64,000 nucleotides of DNA, taken from contig NZ_JQMO01000002.1 of NCBI RefSeq assembly GCF_000744785.1, positions 62,001 to 126,000 of the forward strand, written 5' to 3'. Both the position numbers and the translations under genes were made by a program. Below the pieces are notes generated by a model, which had not been told where the DNA came from, searched no databases, and was given only the letters and a program-made list of their open reading frames with translations. The DNA comes from Kitasatospora azatica KCTC 9699 (GTDB lineage Bacteria > Actinomycetota > Actinomycetes > Streptomycetales > Streptomycetaceae). Positions 17,001 through 24,890 of this stretch are shown piece after piece. Numbering within the stretch: the stretch's first letter is position 1; the number at the start of each line of letters is the position of its first letter.

Positions 17001-17763
17001 GAATCCGGTGGGCAAGTTTGCGGGCCAGTACGGCCCCCGCTCGGCACAGGTCACCGTCGATTGGGGTCTGCTCCGTCCAGCTCTGGTTCCTGCCGCCGGA
17101 CCTGCTGGCCACCACGACCAGCATGCCCCGGTTCTGTACCAGGGATCCCCGCATGGCCTGGCCGAGTATCCGCGCGAACAGTGTGATGACCGCTCCGACC
17201 TGGAGCTTGAACGGCCCCAGGGCCACTGTGCCCACTTCCGTGGGTTTGATCTCGGCGCCCAGCCCTGCCACCGCCACCCCGGTCCGGAACGGCACCCTCG
17301 ACAGAGTGACCTGTATCGTCTTGCCGCGGCCGCTGGCCGGATTGAGCACATCGGCCGGCTGATGGAACGGCTCCTGCGTCACCAAGTCGCGAATCCGTCT
17401 GAGTTCAAGGTCCAGCAGCTCGGCGAAGCCGACCGCAACCTGCTCCATCTTGTCCCGTTCGGCCCCGCCAGACAGGTTCCGGAACGGCAGGATGCGGACC
17501 GTGTGGAAGCCTCGCAGGCTGACCGCGATCAGGAATGTCCCCAGCAGCAGTGCCAGCACGGCGGGCACCGTGCCCCTCCAGTGGGCCGCGCGGTCGGCGA
17601 TTCCGGCCAGCGCGATCCCGAATAGCGCCACCCCAAGGAACAGCACGAACAGCTTTCCCCCGAACGCCCAGCGGTACAGTCGCACCAGCCGGCGCAGGCG
17701 CCTCGCACCGTACGGGGGCCAGGACCACACTAAGCGGGTTGACTCTCGCCGCAGGTGCTTCAT
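14089..17763 (-). CDS. Large membrane-anchored TPR protein, 1224 aa
   Basis: I chose ATG 17763 (MKHLRRESTRL). The frame is open to 18108, but that upstream part reads as compositional noise. GAGGAG lies 13-18 bases upstream. Two hydrophobic segments near the N-terminus (KLFVLFLGVALFGIALAGIA and VPAVLALLLGTFLIAVSL) anchor it. A soluble domain follows, including VRILPFRNLSGGAERDKMEQ. Long TPR arrays make up most of the rest (for example FRAALVHSPQYAAAYHNLGT and LRLAPLYAYPRFTLAGLYRE). It is probably a scaffold facing the cytoplasm. The partner is unknown. Confidence 0.75.
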   Translation of the reverse strand: MKHLRRESTRLVWSWPPYGARRLRRLVRLYRWAFGGKLFVLFLGVALFGIALAGIADRAAHWRGTVPAVLALLLGTFLIAVSLRGFHTVRILPFRNLSGGAERDKMEQVAVGFAELLDLELRRIRDLVTQEPFHQPADVLNPASGRGKTIQVTLSRVPFRTGVAVAGLGAEIKPTEVGTVALGPFKLQVGAVITLFARILGQAMRGSLVQNRGMLVVVASRSGGRNQSWTEQTPIDGDLCRAGAVLARKLAHRIQLEQPKGHAVGADVHSFEMLVDGLECYDHFLHKGDLQYLDRAEQHFRAALVHSPQYAAAYHNLGTVKSEQDRVGAAIGLPVSTVTENAATRLWWQAIDLDPDLAPARFQLTRTYLDRAADKKTDSGDRDLLLAQAVQSALATEVGADHSTEGALAAYWLGLSLLRQAHNRAVRRGRGRRRQVLTEVSLANRLLRHAMQYLYDERARRLVAGNEQSSVRPLADRIASVYLEQAACERELARLRSGPSQKWHRAKAERHQQAALKWGANTGEIEAKIGKLIEDSAQDPGYQDKALDRYISALTMDPRQSDALKAMARLTSDLEWIGGFRTDAITVAAHRNPDDPEPWLMLSRALQLEGDTVGALGLAGIALTQHPKGTDLHQSMNVLFKALESSPPARPGSRAAAPGTAYYAYLPDLSHADLLAAPDPSWDRRPRERWVRAWARANTATLDLNRSTSRERLEAAITEIEYLLDTWSAELPELRFVSRQLGLLHLALATAHSASDAERRHLARAAACLGEAVDTELPGNVPMPLLWQVEHAEVQASLGDSQQSVEHQQAADLLHQGAIDTYTQALERQPVRMTIRTDFEVIELAGDPPHLPAHARAFAGRGQVYAAQGRAADALPDCLDALRLAPLYAYPRFTLAGLYRELSQYELAEQHLRRLVDLLQAGSERDRARCELAYTYRQQAETRSGKERQQLLEKALHELTTITREPGPHRAFDPGVQEETAEILHLLGRTKAAIVALRAALAADRGGVGEARRLDRLAELLTEEECPDAVLQALEEARTACTKELTRNVGTDDERQLRSRRVMVTMRQAAYLAEQGIRLDHAQRLANDELRRAQHARLDAGQLADCEDTCGWIAYRRGRFDEAIPHFEAALDRSGGNATEWAHLALSLEARAAGANGTRHNRHRHEDDLNRARDIWQQIVDKFPNGLVAATTAGQHLQRLPERPHPPMPLVANPLITPSPSAPP

Positions 17764-17827
17764 CGAGGGAATGACTCGCTCCTCTCCCGAGCCGCTATCT
17801 CCAAGCTCCCTCTGTAAGCAATGGCCG

Positions 17828-18151
17828 TCAACCGCTCCACTTGGGGTGGGTTGGCCCTGCGACCAACGCACTGGCTGCGCGTCTGGTGACCTGTGCGAGC
17901 TTGTCTTCCGCTCCGGCCAGGCTGACACGGAGTCCTTCAACCTCACCGAGCCAGCCTTCGCGTTCGGCTTCGGCGATGCGGGCGATCGCTTCGGTGACGC
18001 CGCCGGGGCGCAGGCCGTGGCCGACGTTGCCGTGGCCGACGTTGCCGTGGCGGTCGATGCCGTGGAAGGCGGGGTCGGTGGGGTCGGTGGGGCCGAGCAG
18101 CTGGACATCGCTGACGCCTCGGTGCTGGTGGAGTCCGGCCAGCGACCCCAT
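17828..18151 (-). pseudogene. C-terminal fragment of a recombinase- or transposase-like protein
   Basis: The frame (MGSLAGLHQHRGVSDVQLLG, then AEAEREGWLGEVEGLRVSLA and EDKLAQVT) resembles the helical tail of Streptomyces integrase or recombinase proteins. A stop lies just upstream in frame, so the body is missing. An exact 15-bp tandem duplication produces NVGHGNVGHG in the middle. I am not certain which recombinase class it came from. Confidence 0.4.
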
Positions 18152-18188
18152 CTGGACTGGCTGACCTCAGGTCGGCGTGCCTGGCCGC

Positions 18189-19571
18189 TCAGCTGGCCGT
18201 GGCCAGCTCCATGCGTGCCCGCTGCAGCAGGTCCCGAACCGCCGGCTCCTTCGGCCAGCGCCGCAACTCCGTCGTGTAGTCCCGCACGTAGTCCCGCGCC
18301 CGCGTCGACTGCACCCGCGCGAGGATGTCGACCGCCCGGTGCCCCATCGCGACGCCTTCCTCGAGGCTGCCGCCCTGCAGGTGCACTGTCCCGAGCACCG
18401 TGAGGCGCAGCCCGACCGAGCGGGCGAACGAGCCCTCAGGCATCGCGTCGGCGTGCCGGTTCCACGTGAACGCCGCCTTCGGGTTGCCGAGGTCCCGCCA
18501 CACCTCGACCGCATCCGATGCGAGCCGGGTGTGGCTCATGTGGCTGATCCACTCCGGATCGTCGCCGGGCCGTGCGCGGCCGAGGAGCGTCTCAGCCTCC
18601 GACAGGGCGCGCGACGCCGCCCGCGGGTCCCGTGACCGGCCGTGTGCCCGGGCCTCGACCATCTTCGCGAACGCCAGCACCCGCGGGCTCGCCGACCCCT
18701 TCGCGCGCTCGTAGCCGCCCTGGACCATGTCGATGGCCTCGCTCGGGTAGCCGCGCAGCATGGCCTGCAGCGCCATCGTGGACATCACGTGACTGCCGAC
18801 CTCGGTGTCGCCGGCCGCGCGGGCGAGCGCGAGGGCCTGGATGAAGTGCCGCTGCGCGGCGTCGTGCTGGCCCATGTCCAGCGCGGCCCAGCCGACGACC
18901 CGGGCGAGCTCGGCGGTCACGCAGTACAGCTCGGCGCCGATCTTCTCCGGGTAGGTGCCGACCAGCAGCGGGCTCGCGCGGTGCCGGAGGCAGTCCGCGA
19001 CGCTGCTCGAGCGCCAGCTGCCGCCGCCGTACTTCGAGTCCCAGGAGCGGGCCTCGCTCGCGGCCTGCCACAGCTCCTCCAGGTCCGCGCGGCCGACCTG
19101 GAGGCTGCCACGGTGCCCAGGCAGCGGCGCGGAGGGCTGGACCAGCCAGCGGGTGACCGGGGTGGTGTAGGCAGCGACGGCGAATGCGCCGCCGATGAAG
19201 TCGCGTCGGTGCACGGTGCTCCAGAAGTTCGCTGCGTTGCGCACGGCGTCGCCGGGGTCTCTGGGGAAATCCAACCCCATCGCGGCCGGGTCAGCGGGGA
19301 GGTCAGCCATGCCTATCTCCGTAAGGGTGACGGGCCGTCCGAGGCGTTCTCCCAGCGCAACGGCGATGAGCTCGGGCGCCGGGGCGTCGGGGACCATGCC
19401 CTTGTCCACCCAGTTGCCGACACTCGTATGGGTGTATGCGCGCGGCTGACCGCGCTGCGCGGAGAGTTCGTTCACCCGCTGCGCGAGGCCCTTGCGGCTG
19501 CGGCCGCTCGCGGCCAGGAGCGCGCCGAGGCGGTGGTTCGGTTCGCGGGTCCTGCGTGGTGCCGGCGCCAT
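18189..19571 (-). CDS. HTH/TPR transcriptional regulator
   Basis: I chose ATG 19571 (MAPAPRRTREPN; ribosome site GGAG 7 bases upstream), giving 460 residues. The N-terminus looks like an XRE-type DNA-binding region (LLAASGRSRKGLAQRVNELS, TSVGNWVDKGMVPD). An RRDFIGGAFAVAA segment follows, then TPR-like helices (AALDMGQHDAAQRHFIQALA, MALQAMLRGYPSEAIDMVQG). This layout is common in Streptomyces regulators of development and secondary metabolism. It is divergent from the sugar cassette at 19765 with 193 bases between them, so it is the natural candidate for its regulator. Confidence 0.75.
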   Translation of the reverse strand: MAPAPRRTREPNHRLGALLAASGRSRKGLAQRVNELSAQRGQPRAYTHTSVGNWVDKGMVPDAPAPELIAVALGERLGRPVTLTEIGMADLPADPAAMGLDFPRDPGDAVRNAANFWSTVHRRDFIGGAFAVAAYTTPVTRWLVQPSAPLPGHRGSLQVGRADLEELWQAASEARSWDSKYGGGSWRSSSVADCLRHRASPLLVGTYPEKIGAELYCVTAELARVVGWAALDMGQHDAAQRHFIQALALARAAGDTEVGSHVMSTMALQAMLRGYPSEAIDMVQGGYERAKGSASPRVLAFAKMVEARAHGRSRDPRAASRALSEAETLLGRARPGDDPEWISHMSHTRLASDAVEVWRDLGNPKAAFTWNRHADAMPEGSFARSVGLRLTVLGTVHLQGGSLEEGVAMGHRAVDILARVQSTRARDYVRDYTTELRRWPKEPAVRDLLQRARMELATAS

Positions 19572-19764
19572 GAGGGGTCTCCTGCCTGCTGGTGGCCGGG
19601 CTTCGAGGTTAGGCCCGCAGGCAGCAACATCGTTACCGCTTCTGTGTTTTGTGGGCCCCCTCTGTGTGCCTGCCGGACACCACCCTTCCGGGAGTGTTCT
19701 GGAATCCGGTCGGACCGCTCCTTGCGACAGGGCAGGGCGGCCGCCCCCGGAATTGGAGGCGCGC
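19572..19764. promoter_or_regulatory. Divergent promoter region, regulator and sugar cassette
   Basis: These 193 bases separate the regulator start from the dehydratase start. They hold both ribosome sites (GGAG for the regulator, TTGGAGG for the dehydratase) and a less GC-rich stretch (CATCGTTACCGCTTCTGTG). No clear operator palindrome was found. Confidence 0.5.
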
Positions 19765-20790
19765 ATGCGCCAGCTGCTCGTCACCGGCGGCGCCGGTTTC
19801 ATCGGATCCCACTTCGTCAAGCGGATGCTTGCCGCCGACGATGTCGAGCGGATCACCGTCCTCGACGCCCTCACGTACGCGGGCAACCTGGACAACCTGG
19901 GTTCGGCGCTCGACTCGCCGAAGCTCACGTTCGTCCACGGCAACATCCTCGACACCACGCTCGTCACCGACTTGATGGCCCGGCACACCGCGGTCGTGCA
20001 CTTCGCCGCCGAGTCCCACGTCGACCACAGCTTCGCCGACGCCGGGGCGTTCGCGGCGACGAACGTGCTGGGCACCCAGCGGCTCCTGGAGGCCGCGGCC
20101 AAGGCCGAGGTGTCCAAGTTCGTCCACGTGTCCACCGACGAGGTCTACGGGCCGCTCCTGGACGGTGTCGCGACCGAGGACGCGCCGCTGCGCCCGACGG
20201 TCCCCTACGCCGCGAGCAAGGCCGCGTCGGACCTGGTCGCCCTGTCGTACGCGGTCACGTTCGGGCTGCCGGTGTGCGTCACCCGCTCCTCGAACAACTA
20301 CGGGCCCGGCCAGCACCCGGAGAAGGTCATCCCCCGGTTCATCTGCGCCCTGATGCGGGGCGACAAGGTCACCGTTCACGGGCAGGGCCAGCACGTGCGG
20401 AACTGGCTGCACGTCGAGGACAACTGCGCCGGCGTCGAGCTCGTGCTGCGCGACGGCATGCCCGGCGAGGCCTACAACCTCGGCCTCGGGACGGATCTGA
20501 CGAACCGGGAGCTGACGGCGCTGCTGCTGCGCGCCTGCGACGCGGACTGGAGCCGCGTGGTGTACGTCCCGGACCGGACCGCGAACGACCTGCGGTACGC
20601 GATGGACTGCGCCAAGGCCGAGCAGCTCGGCTACCGGCCGTGCCGCTCTCTCGACGACGGTCTCGCCGAGACCGTCGCCTGGTACCAGCACCACCCGGAC
20701 CGCTGGGCCCCACAGGCCCGCAACCCGCAGCCCCCGGTACCCGCCGGCCACATCACGGCCCCGAGCCCGGAGCGTGACCGTGTCCGGTGA
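19765..20790 (+). CDS. rmlB: dTDP-glucose 4,6-dehydratase (NAD-dependent, SDR fold)
   Basis: ATG 19765 follows TTGGAGG. The 341-residue protein has the Rossmann motif VTGGAGFIGSHF at residues 6-17, FAAESHVDHSF, the catalytic STDEVYG loop and the YAASK pair, then SSNNYGPGQHPEKVIPRFI. These are hallmarks of the enzyme that turns dTDP-glucose into dTDP-4-keto-6-deoxyglucose, the entry to deoxysugars. It is the first gene of a three-gene operon, with a GTG overlap into the ATP-grasp gene. A closely related epimerase/dehydratase using another nucleotide sugar is possible. Confidence 0.88.
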   Translation: MRQLLVTGGAGFIGSHFVKRMLAADDVERITVLDALTYAGNLDNLGSALDSPKLTFVHGNILDTTLVTDLMARHTAVVHFAAESHVDHSFADAGAFAATNVLGTQRLLEAAAKAEVSKFVHVSTDEVYGPLLDGVATEDAPLRPTVPYAASKAASDLVALSYAVTFGLPVCVTRSSNNYGPGQHPEKVIPRFICALMRGDKVTVHGQGQHVRNWLHVEDNCAGVELVLRDGMPGEAYNLGLGTDLTNRELTALLLRACDADWSRVVYVPDRTANDLRYAMDCAKAEQLGYRPCRSLDDGLAETVAWYQHHPDRWAPQARNPQPPVPAGHITAPSPERDRVR

Positions 20791-22009
20791 CCAGTTGCCA
20801 CAGAACGCGCTGCTCGTGCTCGGCGCATCGGAGGAGCACATCCCCCTCTACCAGGAGGCGCGACGCCGAGGAATCCCAACCATCGCCGTCGACATGCGCT
20901 CGGACGCCCCCGCGTTCCCCTTCGCCGATGCGGCGATAAAGGTCTCCACCCGCGACGCGGATGCCATCGCCGAAGCGCTGGGCGACACGAGGCCCGCCGG
21001 GATCGTGGCCGGCGCGACCGACGCCGCGCTGCTCACCTGGCGTGTCCTGGGCCTGCGCTACGGCATGACCTACGTGTACCCGCAGGCGGCCTTGGTGGGT
21101 CTCGACAAGGCCGCCTTACACAGGGTCGTCGCGTCCTGCGGTGTCGCTGGGTACGGGTGGGCCGCATCGGACGACCCGGGCGAGGTCGCCTCGAAGGCGG
21201 CCGGGTTGCGTTTCCCGCTCATGGTCAAGCCGGTGGACGGATCGGGCAGCAATGGTGTCACCCGCGTCACCCGCCCTGACGGGCTGCCTGCCGCCATCGC
21301 CCGTGCACGCGCCTACTCCGCCTCTCGGACCGTGATCGCCGAAGAGTTCATCCACGGGCGACAGTTGACCATCGACCTGTTCCTCCGCGACGGCAAGTCG
21401 GCCATGACCTGCATCAAGGATCAACGCCTTGTAGCCGGGAGAAGCGTCGTCCGGCGGATCAGCACGGCGCAACTCTCCCCGGCGCAACACCGCCACCTTG
21501 AAGGAGTCGCCGAGCGGCTGTGCCGTGCGCTGGGCATCGTCAACGGGCCCGCGAACTTCGACCTCGTCCTCGGCGAGGACGGCCACGGGCGCATCATCGA
21601 AGCCAACCCGCGTCTGAGCGGGGACAGCATCCCGCGCCTGCACGAGGCCGCCTTGGGCGTCAACGTCGTGGGCGCGCTCATCGCACTCGCGCTCGGTGAG
21701 CCGTTCGACGCCTATCTGACGCCGACGCGCAACGCGCACGCCGGGGTGGAACTGCTCGGCTCCCCCCTCGACGTGGAAGGCGAACTCGCCACCTGGGAGG
21801 GGGTCGCCGAAGCCCGCAACGTCCCCGGTGTCACCGGCATCGAGCTGTACGCCCAGCCCGGAGACCCCGTGCACCCGCATGACCAGTCCGGGCACAAGAT
21901 CGGCATGATCACCGCCGCCGGACCGTCGCCCGCAGACGTGTCCGTGGCCCTGGACAAGGCCATCTCACTGCTCCGACCGATCGTCCGACCGACCCGGGAG
22001 GAATCGTGA
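20774..22009 (+). CDS. ATP-grasp ligase
   Basis: The 411-residue protein has an N-terminal NAD-like pre-ATP-grasp domain (ALLVLGASEEHIPLYQEARR). The ATP-grasp core follows, with FPLMVKPVDGSGSNGVTRVT (nucleotide loop), VIAEEFIHGRQLTIDLFL and GRIIEANPRLSGDSIP (metal-binding Glu/Asn). Such enzymes join a carboxylate to an amine through an acyl phosphate. The start may be GTG 20774 or, with better spacing to GGAG, GTG 20780. It overlaps both neighbours, so it is co-translated with them. With the sugar enzymes around it, it may acylate an amino sugar. That substrate is inferred, not seen. Confidence 0.82.
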   Translation: MTVSGDQLPQNALLVLGASEEHIPLYQEARRRGIPTIAVDMRSDAPAFPFADAAIKVSTRDADAIAEALGDTRPAGIVAGATDAALLTWRVLGLRYGMTYVYPQAALVGLDKAALHRVVASCGVAGYGWAASDDPGEVASKAAGLRFPLMVKPVDGSGSNGVTRVTRPDGLPAAIARARAYSASRTVIAEEFIHGRQLTIDLFLRDGKSAMTCIKDQRLVAGRSVVRRISTAQLSPAQHRHLEGVAERLCRALGIVNGPANFDLVLGEDGHGRIIEANPRLSGDSIPRLHEAALGVNVVGALIALALGEPFDAYLTPTRNAHAGVELLGSPLDVEGELATWEGVAEARNVPGVTGIELYAQPGDPVHPHDQSGHKIGMITAAGPSPADVSVALDKAISLLRPIVRPTREES

Positions 22010-23139
22010 CCACCCCGTCGCGGCCCGACGCCGCACGCAACGCCAGCCCGTACCTGTACGGGACGGAACTGGAAGCCGTGGGGCGTGTCCTGGCCGGCGG
22101 CCAGTACGGGCACACCGCCGTCACCGAGCAGTTCGAGCAGGAGGTCGCCCGGTTCCTCGGAGTGCCGGAGGCGGTGGCCACCGCCTCCGGCACGGCCGCG
22201 CTGCACTGCGCCCTGCTGGCCGCCGGGGTCGGAGCGGGGGACGAGGTGATCGTGCCGTCCATGACGTTCTGCGCCACTATCCAGGCCATCCGCGCCGTGG
22301 ACGCCGTCCCCCGCTTCGTTGAGGTCAACCCCGACACCCTGTGCGTGGAGGCCGCCACGGTCATGGCCGCCGTGACCGACCGCACTCATGCAGTGCTGCC
22401 GGTGCTCTACGGCGGCCGGGCCGTGGATCTGGGCGCGGCCTACGACACCCTCCACAAGCGCGGCATCGCCGTGATCGAGGACGCGGCGCACGCCTTCGGA
22501 TCGCACCTGAACCACCGGCGCGTCGGCGCGACCGGAGCCCTGACGTGCTTCTCGTTCGGGCCCATCAAGAACCTCACCTGCGGTCAGGGCGGCATGGTCA
22601 TCCCGCGCAACCCCGGCGAGGCCGACTTCCTACGCGGCGTGCGGATGCTCGGTGTAGTGCAGTCCCAGGCCGAACGCCAGGCCATCACCAGCTACAGCGT
22701 GGAGAGCTTCGGGCTGCGCTACCAGATGTCCTCCATCAACGCCGCCATCGGCCTCGCGCAGCTGCGCCGCTTCGCCGAGACGCAGAAGACCCGGCGGGAG
22801 CTGTGGGTCGCCTACCGCGACGCGCTGCGCGGCATCCCGGCGGTGGAGCTGGTGGACGTGGACGTGACCCGCACGGTGCCGCACCTGTGCGTGGTCCGGG
22901 TGCCGCACCGCGAGGACGTGTTCCGGCTGATGAAGGCCCGGGGCATCGCGGTGGGCGTCCACTACCCGCCCAACCACCTCCAGGCAGCGTTCAAGCCCTG
23001 GCACCGGCCGCTGCCGCTCACCGAGAAGGTCAGCGAGGAGATCCTGAGCCTGCCGTTCCATCAGCACCTCACCGAAACCGACATCGACCGCGTGGTGAAC
23101 TCACTCGAACAGGCCCTCACATCGGCAGGAGGACCGTGA
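22006..23139 (+). CDS. DegT/DnrJ/EryC1/StrS-family aminotransferase
   Basis: The 377-residue PLP enzyme overlaps the ATP-grasp stop by 4 bases. It shows the sugar-aminotransferase layout: ATASGTAALHCALLAAGVGA, DEVIVPSMTFCATIQAIRAV, VIEDAAHAFGSHLNHRRVGA, and the PLP lysine in FSFGPIKNLTCGQGGM. The end has VGVHYPPNHLQAAFK and LPFHQHLTETDIDRV, as in NDP-4-keto-sugar aminotransferases. It would turn the RmlB keto product into a 4-amino sugar (inferred). Confidence 0.88.
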   Translation: MTTPSRPDAARNASPYLYGTELEAVGRVLAGGQYGHTAVTEQFEQEVARFLGVPEAVATASGTAALHCALLAAGVGAGDEVIVPSMTFCATIQAIRAVDAVPRFVEVNPDTLCVEAATVMAAVTDRTHAVLPVLYGGRAVDLGAAYDTLHKRGIAVIEDAAHAFGSHLNHRRVGATGALTCFSFGPIKNLTCGQGGMVIPRNPGEADFLRGVRMLGVVQSQAERQAITSYSVESFGLRYQMSSINAAIGLAQLRRFAETQKTRRELWVAYRDALRGIPAVELVDVDVTRTVPHLCVVRVPHREDVFRLMKARGIAVGVHYPPNHLQAAFKPWHRPLPLTEKVSEEILSLPFHQHLTETDIDRVVNSLEQALTSAGGP

Positions 23140-23210
23140 TGCGCAAGACCCTGACCGTATGCCTTGGCCACAGCCCTGCACCTCGGACGACGACGCCCCA
23201 GGCCGGCTGA

Positions 23211-24380
23211 TCAGGCGCAGGCGGCGGACAGCAGCACGTCGACCAGTCGCTCGGCAGCGTCGGGGCGGCCCATCTGCCGGGCCTGGTAGGCGATCTGTCC
23301 CCGCAGCCCGGGGTCGGCGAGGAGCGGCCCGATCGCGCCTTGCAGCATGGTGGCGTTGACCTCTCCGGTCAGCGCCACCGCTGCGCGTCGCCGCTGCAGG
23401 TGCATCGCGTTCTGGGCCTGCTCGTTGCCGGCCGACGTCGCGAGCGGCACGAGCACGGCGGCCTTGCCCAGGGCGGTGAGCTCGGCGATCGTTCCGGCGC
23501 CGCTGCGGGACAGGACGACGTCGGCCAGCGCCAGCACGTCGGGGAGCTCGGGGCCGACGTAGCCGGTCAGGTGGTAGCGGGCGGCCAGGTCCGGCCGCAG
23601 GGCGTGCACCGTCGCGCTGAGGGCGTCGAGGTTCGCGGGCCCGCACTGATGGATCACGTTCGCCTGCGAGAGGAGCCACGGAAGGGTGTCCCGCACCAGT
23701 TCGTTGATCTGCTGCGAGCCCTGGGCGCCGCCGGTCACGTACACGGTCGGCAGCTCGGAGGCGAAGGAGTGCAGGCCGAGTGCGTCGACCGCCTTCCGGG
23801 CGTGGCCGGCTAGCACCTCGGGCCGGACCGGGTTGCCCGTCACCACCGTGGTGCCGCGCACCGACTCCGGCAGAAGTTCGAGGGTGGCCTCTGAGGAGAC
23901 CGCGAACCTGGTGGCCGCGCGCGCGAGCGACCGGTTCGCCAGCCCGAGCCGCACAGTCTGCTCGTGAACGACCAGCGGCCTGCGGCACATCTTCGCCGCC
24001 AGACCGACCGGCACCGCCACGTACCCGCCGGTGGCGAGGACGACGTTCGGCCTGAAGTCGGCGACGATCGCGCGGGCTTGGGCCACGCCGAGCGGGACGC
24101 GGCTCATGTCGCGCACGTTCGCGGGCGACACGAGCTTGAGGGGGTTGGACGAGCGCCGGACCTTGCCCGTCGCGACCGCGCGAAAGGGAATGCCCTCGCT
24201 GGCGGCGACGCGGTTCTCCAAGCCACCGTCGACACCGACCCACAGCACCTCCAGCGCTCGGCCCGCTGCGGCGAGCCGCGCCTGGAGGGTTCGGACCGCG
24301 GTCAGGGCCGGGTACGTGTGACCGCCGGTGCCACCTCCGGTCACGATCAGCCGGAACGGCTCGCTGCTGTGCTGCGTCAC
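23211..24380 (-). CDS. MurG-like glycosyltransferase (GT28)
   Basis: The GTG start follows AGAGGAAGC, giving 389 residues. Motifs match MurG: N-terminal VTGGGTGGHTYPALTAV, GVDGGLENRVAASEGIPFRA, DFRPNVVLATGGYVAVPVGL, VTGGAQGSQQINELVRD, and the donor-binding RSGAGTIAELTALGKAAVLV. True MurG adds GlcNAc to lipid I. The accessory position and missing division genes suggest a second MurG serving a natural product, a modified cell wall or self-resistance. It is convergent with the sugar operon, 71 bases apart. Confidence 0.85.
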   Translation of the reverse strand: MTQHSSEPFRLIVTGGGTGGHTYPALTAVRTLQARLAAAGRALEVLWVGVDGGLENRVAASEGIPFRAVATGKVRRSSNPLKLVSPANVRDMSRVPLGVAQARAIVADFRPNVVLATGGYVAVPVGLAAKMCRRPLVVHEQTVRLGLANRSLARAATRFAVSSEATLELLPESVRGTTVVTGNPVRPEVLAGHARKAVDALGLHSFASELPTVYVTGGAQGSQQINELVRDTLPWLLSQANVIHQCGPANLDALSATVHALRPDLAARYHLTGYVGPELPDVLALADVVLSRSGAGTIAELTALGKAAVLVPLATSAGNEQAQNAMHLQRRRAAVALTGEVNATMLQGAIGPLLADPGLRGQIAYQARQMGRPDAAERLVDVLLSAACA

Positions 24381-24596
24381 GGGGCGCTTCCTCTGTTCGC
24401 GGACGTCGTCCGGTCCACGCTAGCGCCTGTCTGGAGAGCCCGACAGCCACAGGTCCACCTCGGACAGCGGCTCCCGCCCCGTGCCAATGGGAGCAGTTCG
24501 CCGCCGTCCTCGCGGCCACCCGCTGCGCCCGGGCCCGGCGCATCACGCACCTGCCGACCAGGTCGAGCCCCGCGGTGGCGGCCGCCGGCGGACACG

Positions 24597-24740
24597 GGGG
24601 ACGACTACGTTGAGGTCGTCCTGCTGCCCGACGGTGCGCGAGCGATCGTGGATCCGAAGCGGCCCGATCTGGAGCCGCTGCGGTACACCGCGGCCGAGTG
24701 GCAGGCGTACACCGAGGGCGTGCGTCAGGGTCTGATCTGA
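24597..24740 (+). pseudogene. DUF397-type protein, C-terminal remnant
   Basis: The frame reads DDYVEVVLLPDGARAIVDPK, then LEPLRYTAAEWQAYTEG and ends at 24740. This is the DUF397 pattern (VEV-x-LPDG-RAVRDSK-D, then L-F-TPAEW-AF). The usual N-terminal WRKSSYS part is absent. A different frame upstream (WEQFAAVLAATRCARARRIT) looks like a remnant of another small protein. DUF397 genes normally sit beside XRE regulators that control them. None is adjacent here. Confidence 0.5.
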
Positions 24741-24753
24741 CCTTGCAACGCCC

Positions 24754-24815
24754 GTACGCCGAGGGCCGGTTCCTCCCCCTCTGTAGCAGGGAGGGGCCGG
24801 CCCTTCTTGGCGTAC
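24754..24815. terminator. Long hairpin, probable terminator
   Basis: GTACGCC at 24754-24760 pairs with GGCGTAC at 24809-24815. Inside it, GCCGG and a C-rich arm pair with AGGGAGGGG and CCGGC around TGTAGC. It lies 14 bases after the DUF397 remnant stop. Confidence 0.55.
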
Positions 24816-24890
24816 GCGTGTTCACATTCCCTGCCGTGCAAGGTGTTGAAACCATGAAGGTCGTTAACGGGAAGTGGATCAGCGCCCCCC

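Noticed and set aside
18642..20777. 711-codon plus-strand frame across the regulator and dehydratase
   Set aside because: It spans two real genes in other frames and the divergent promoter. Its translation is low-complexity Arg/Ala-rich text.
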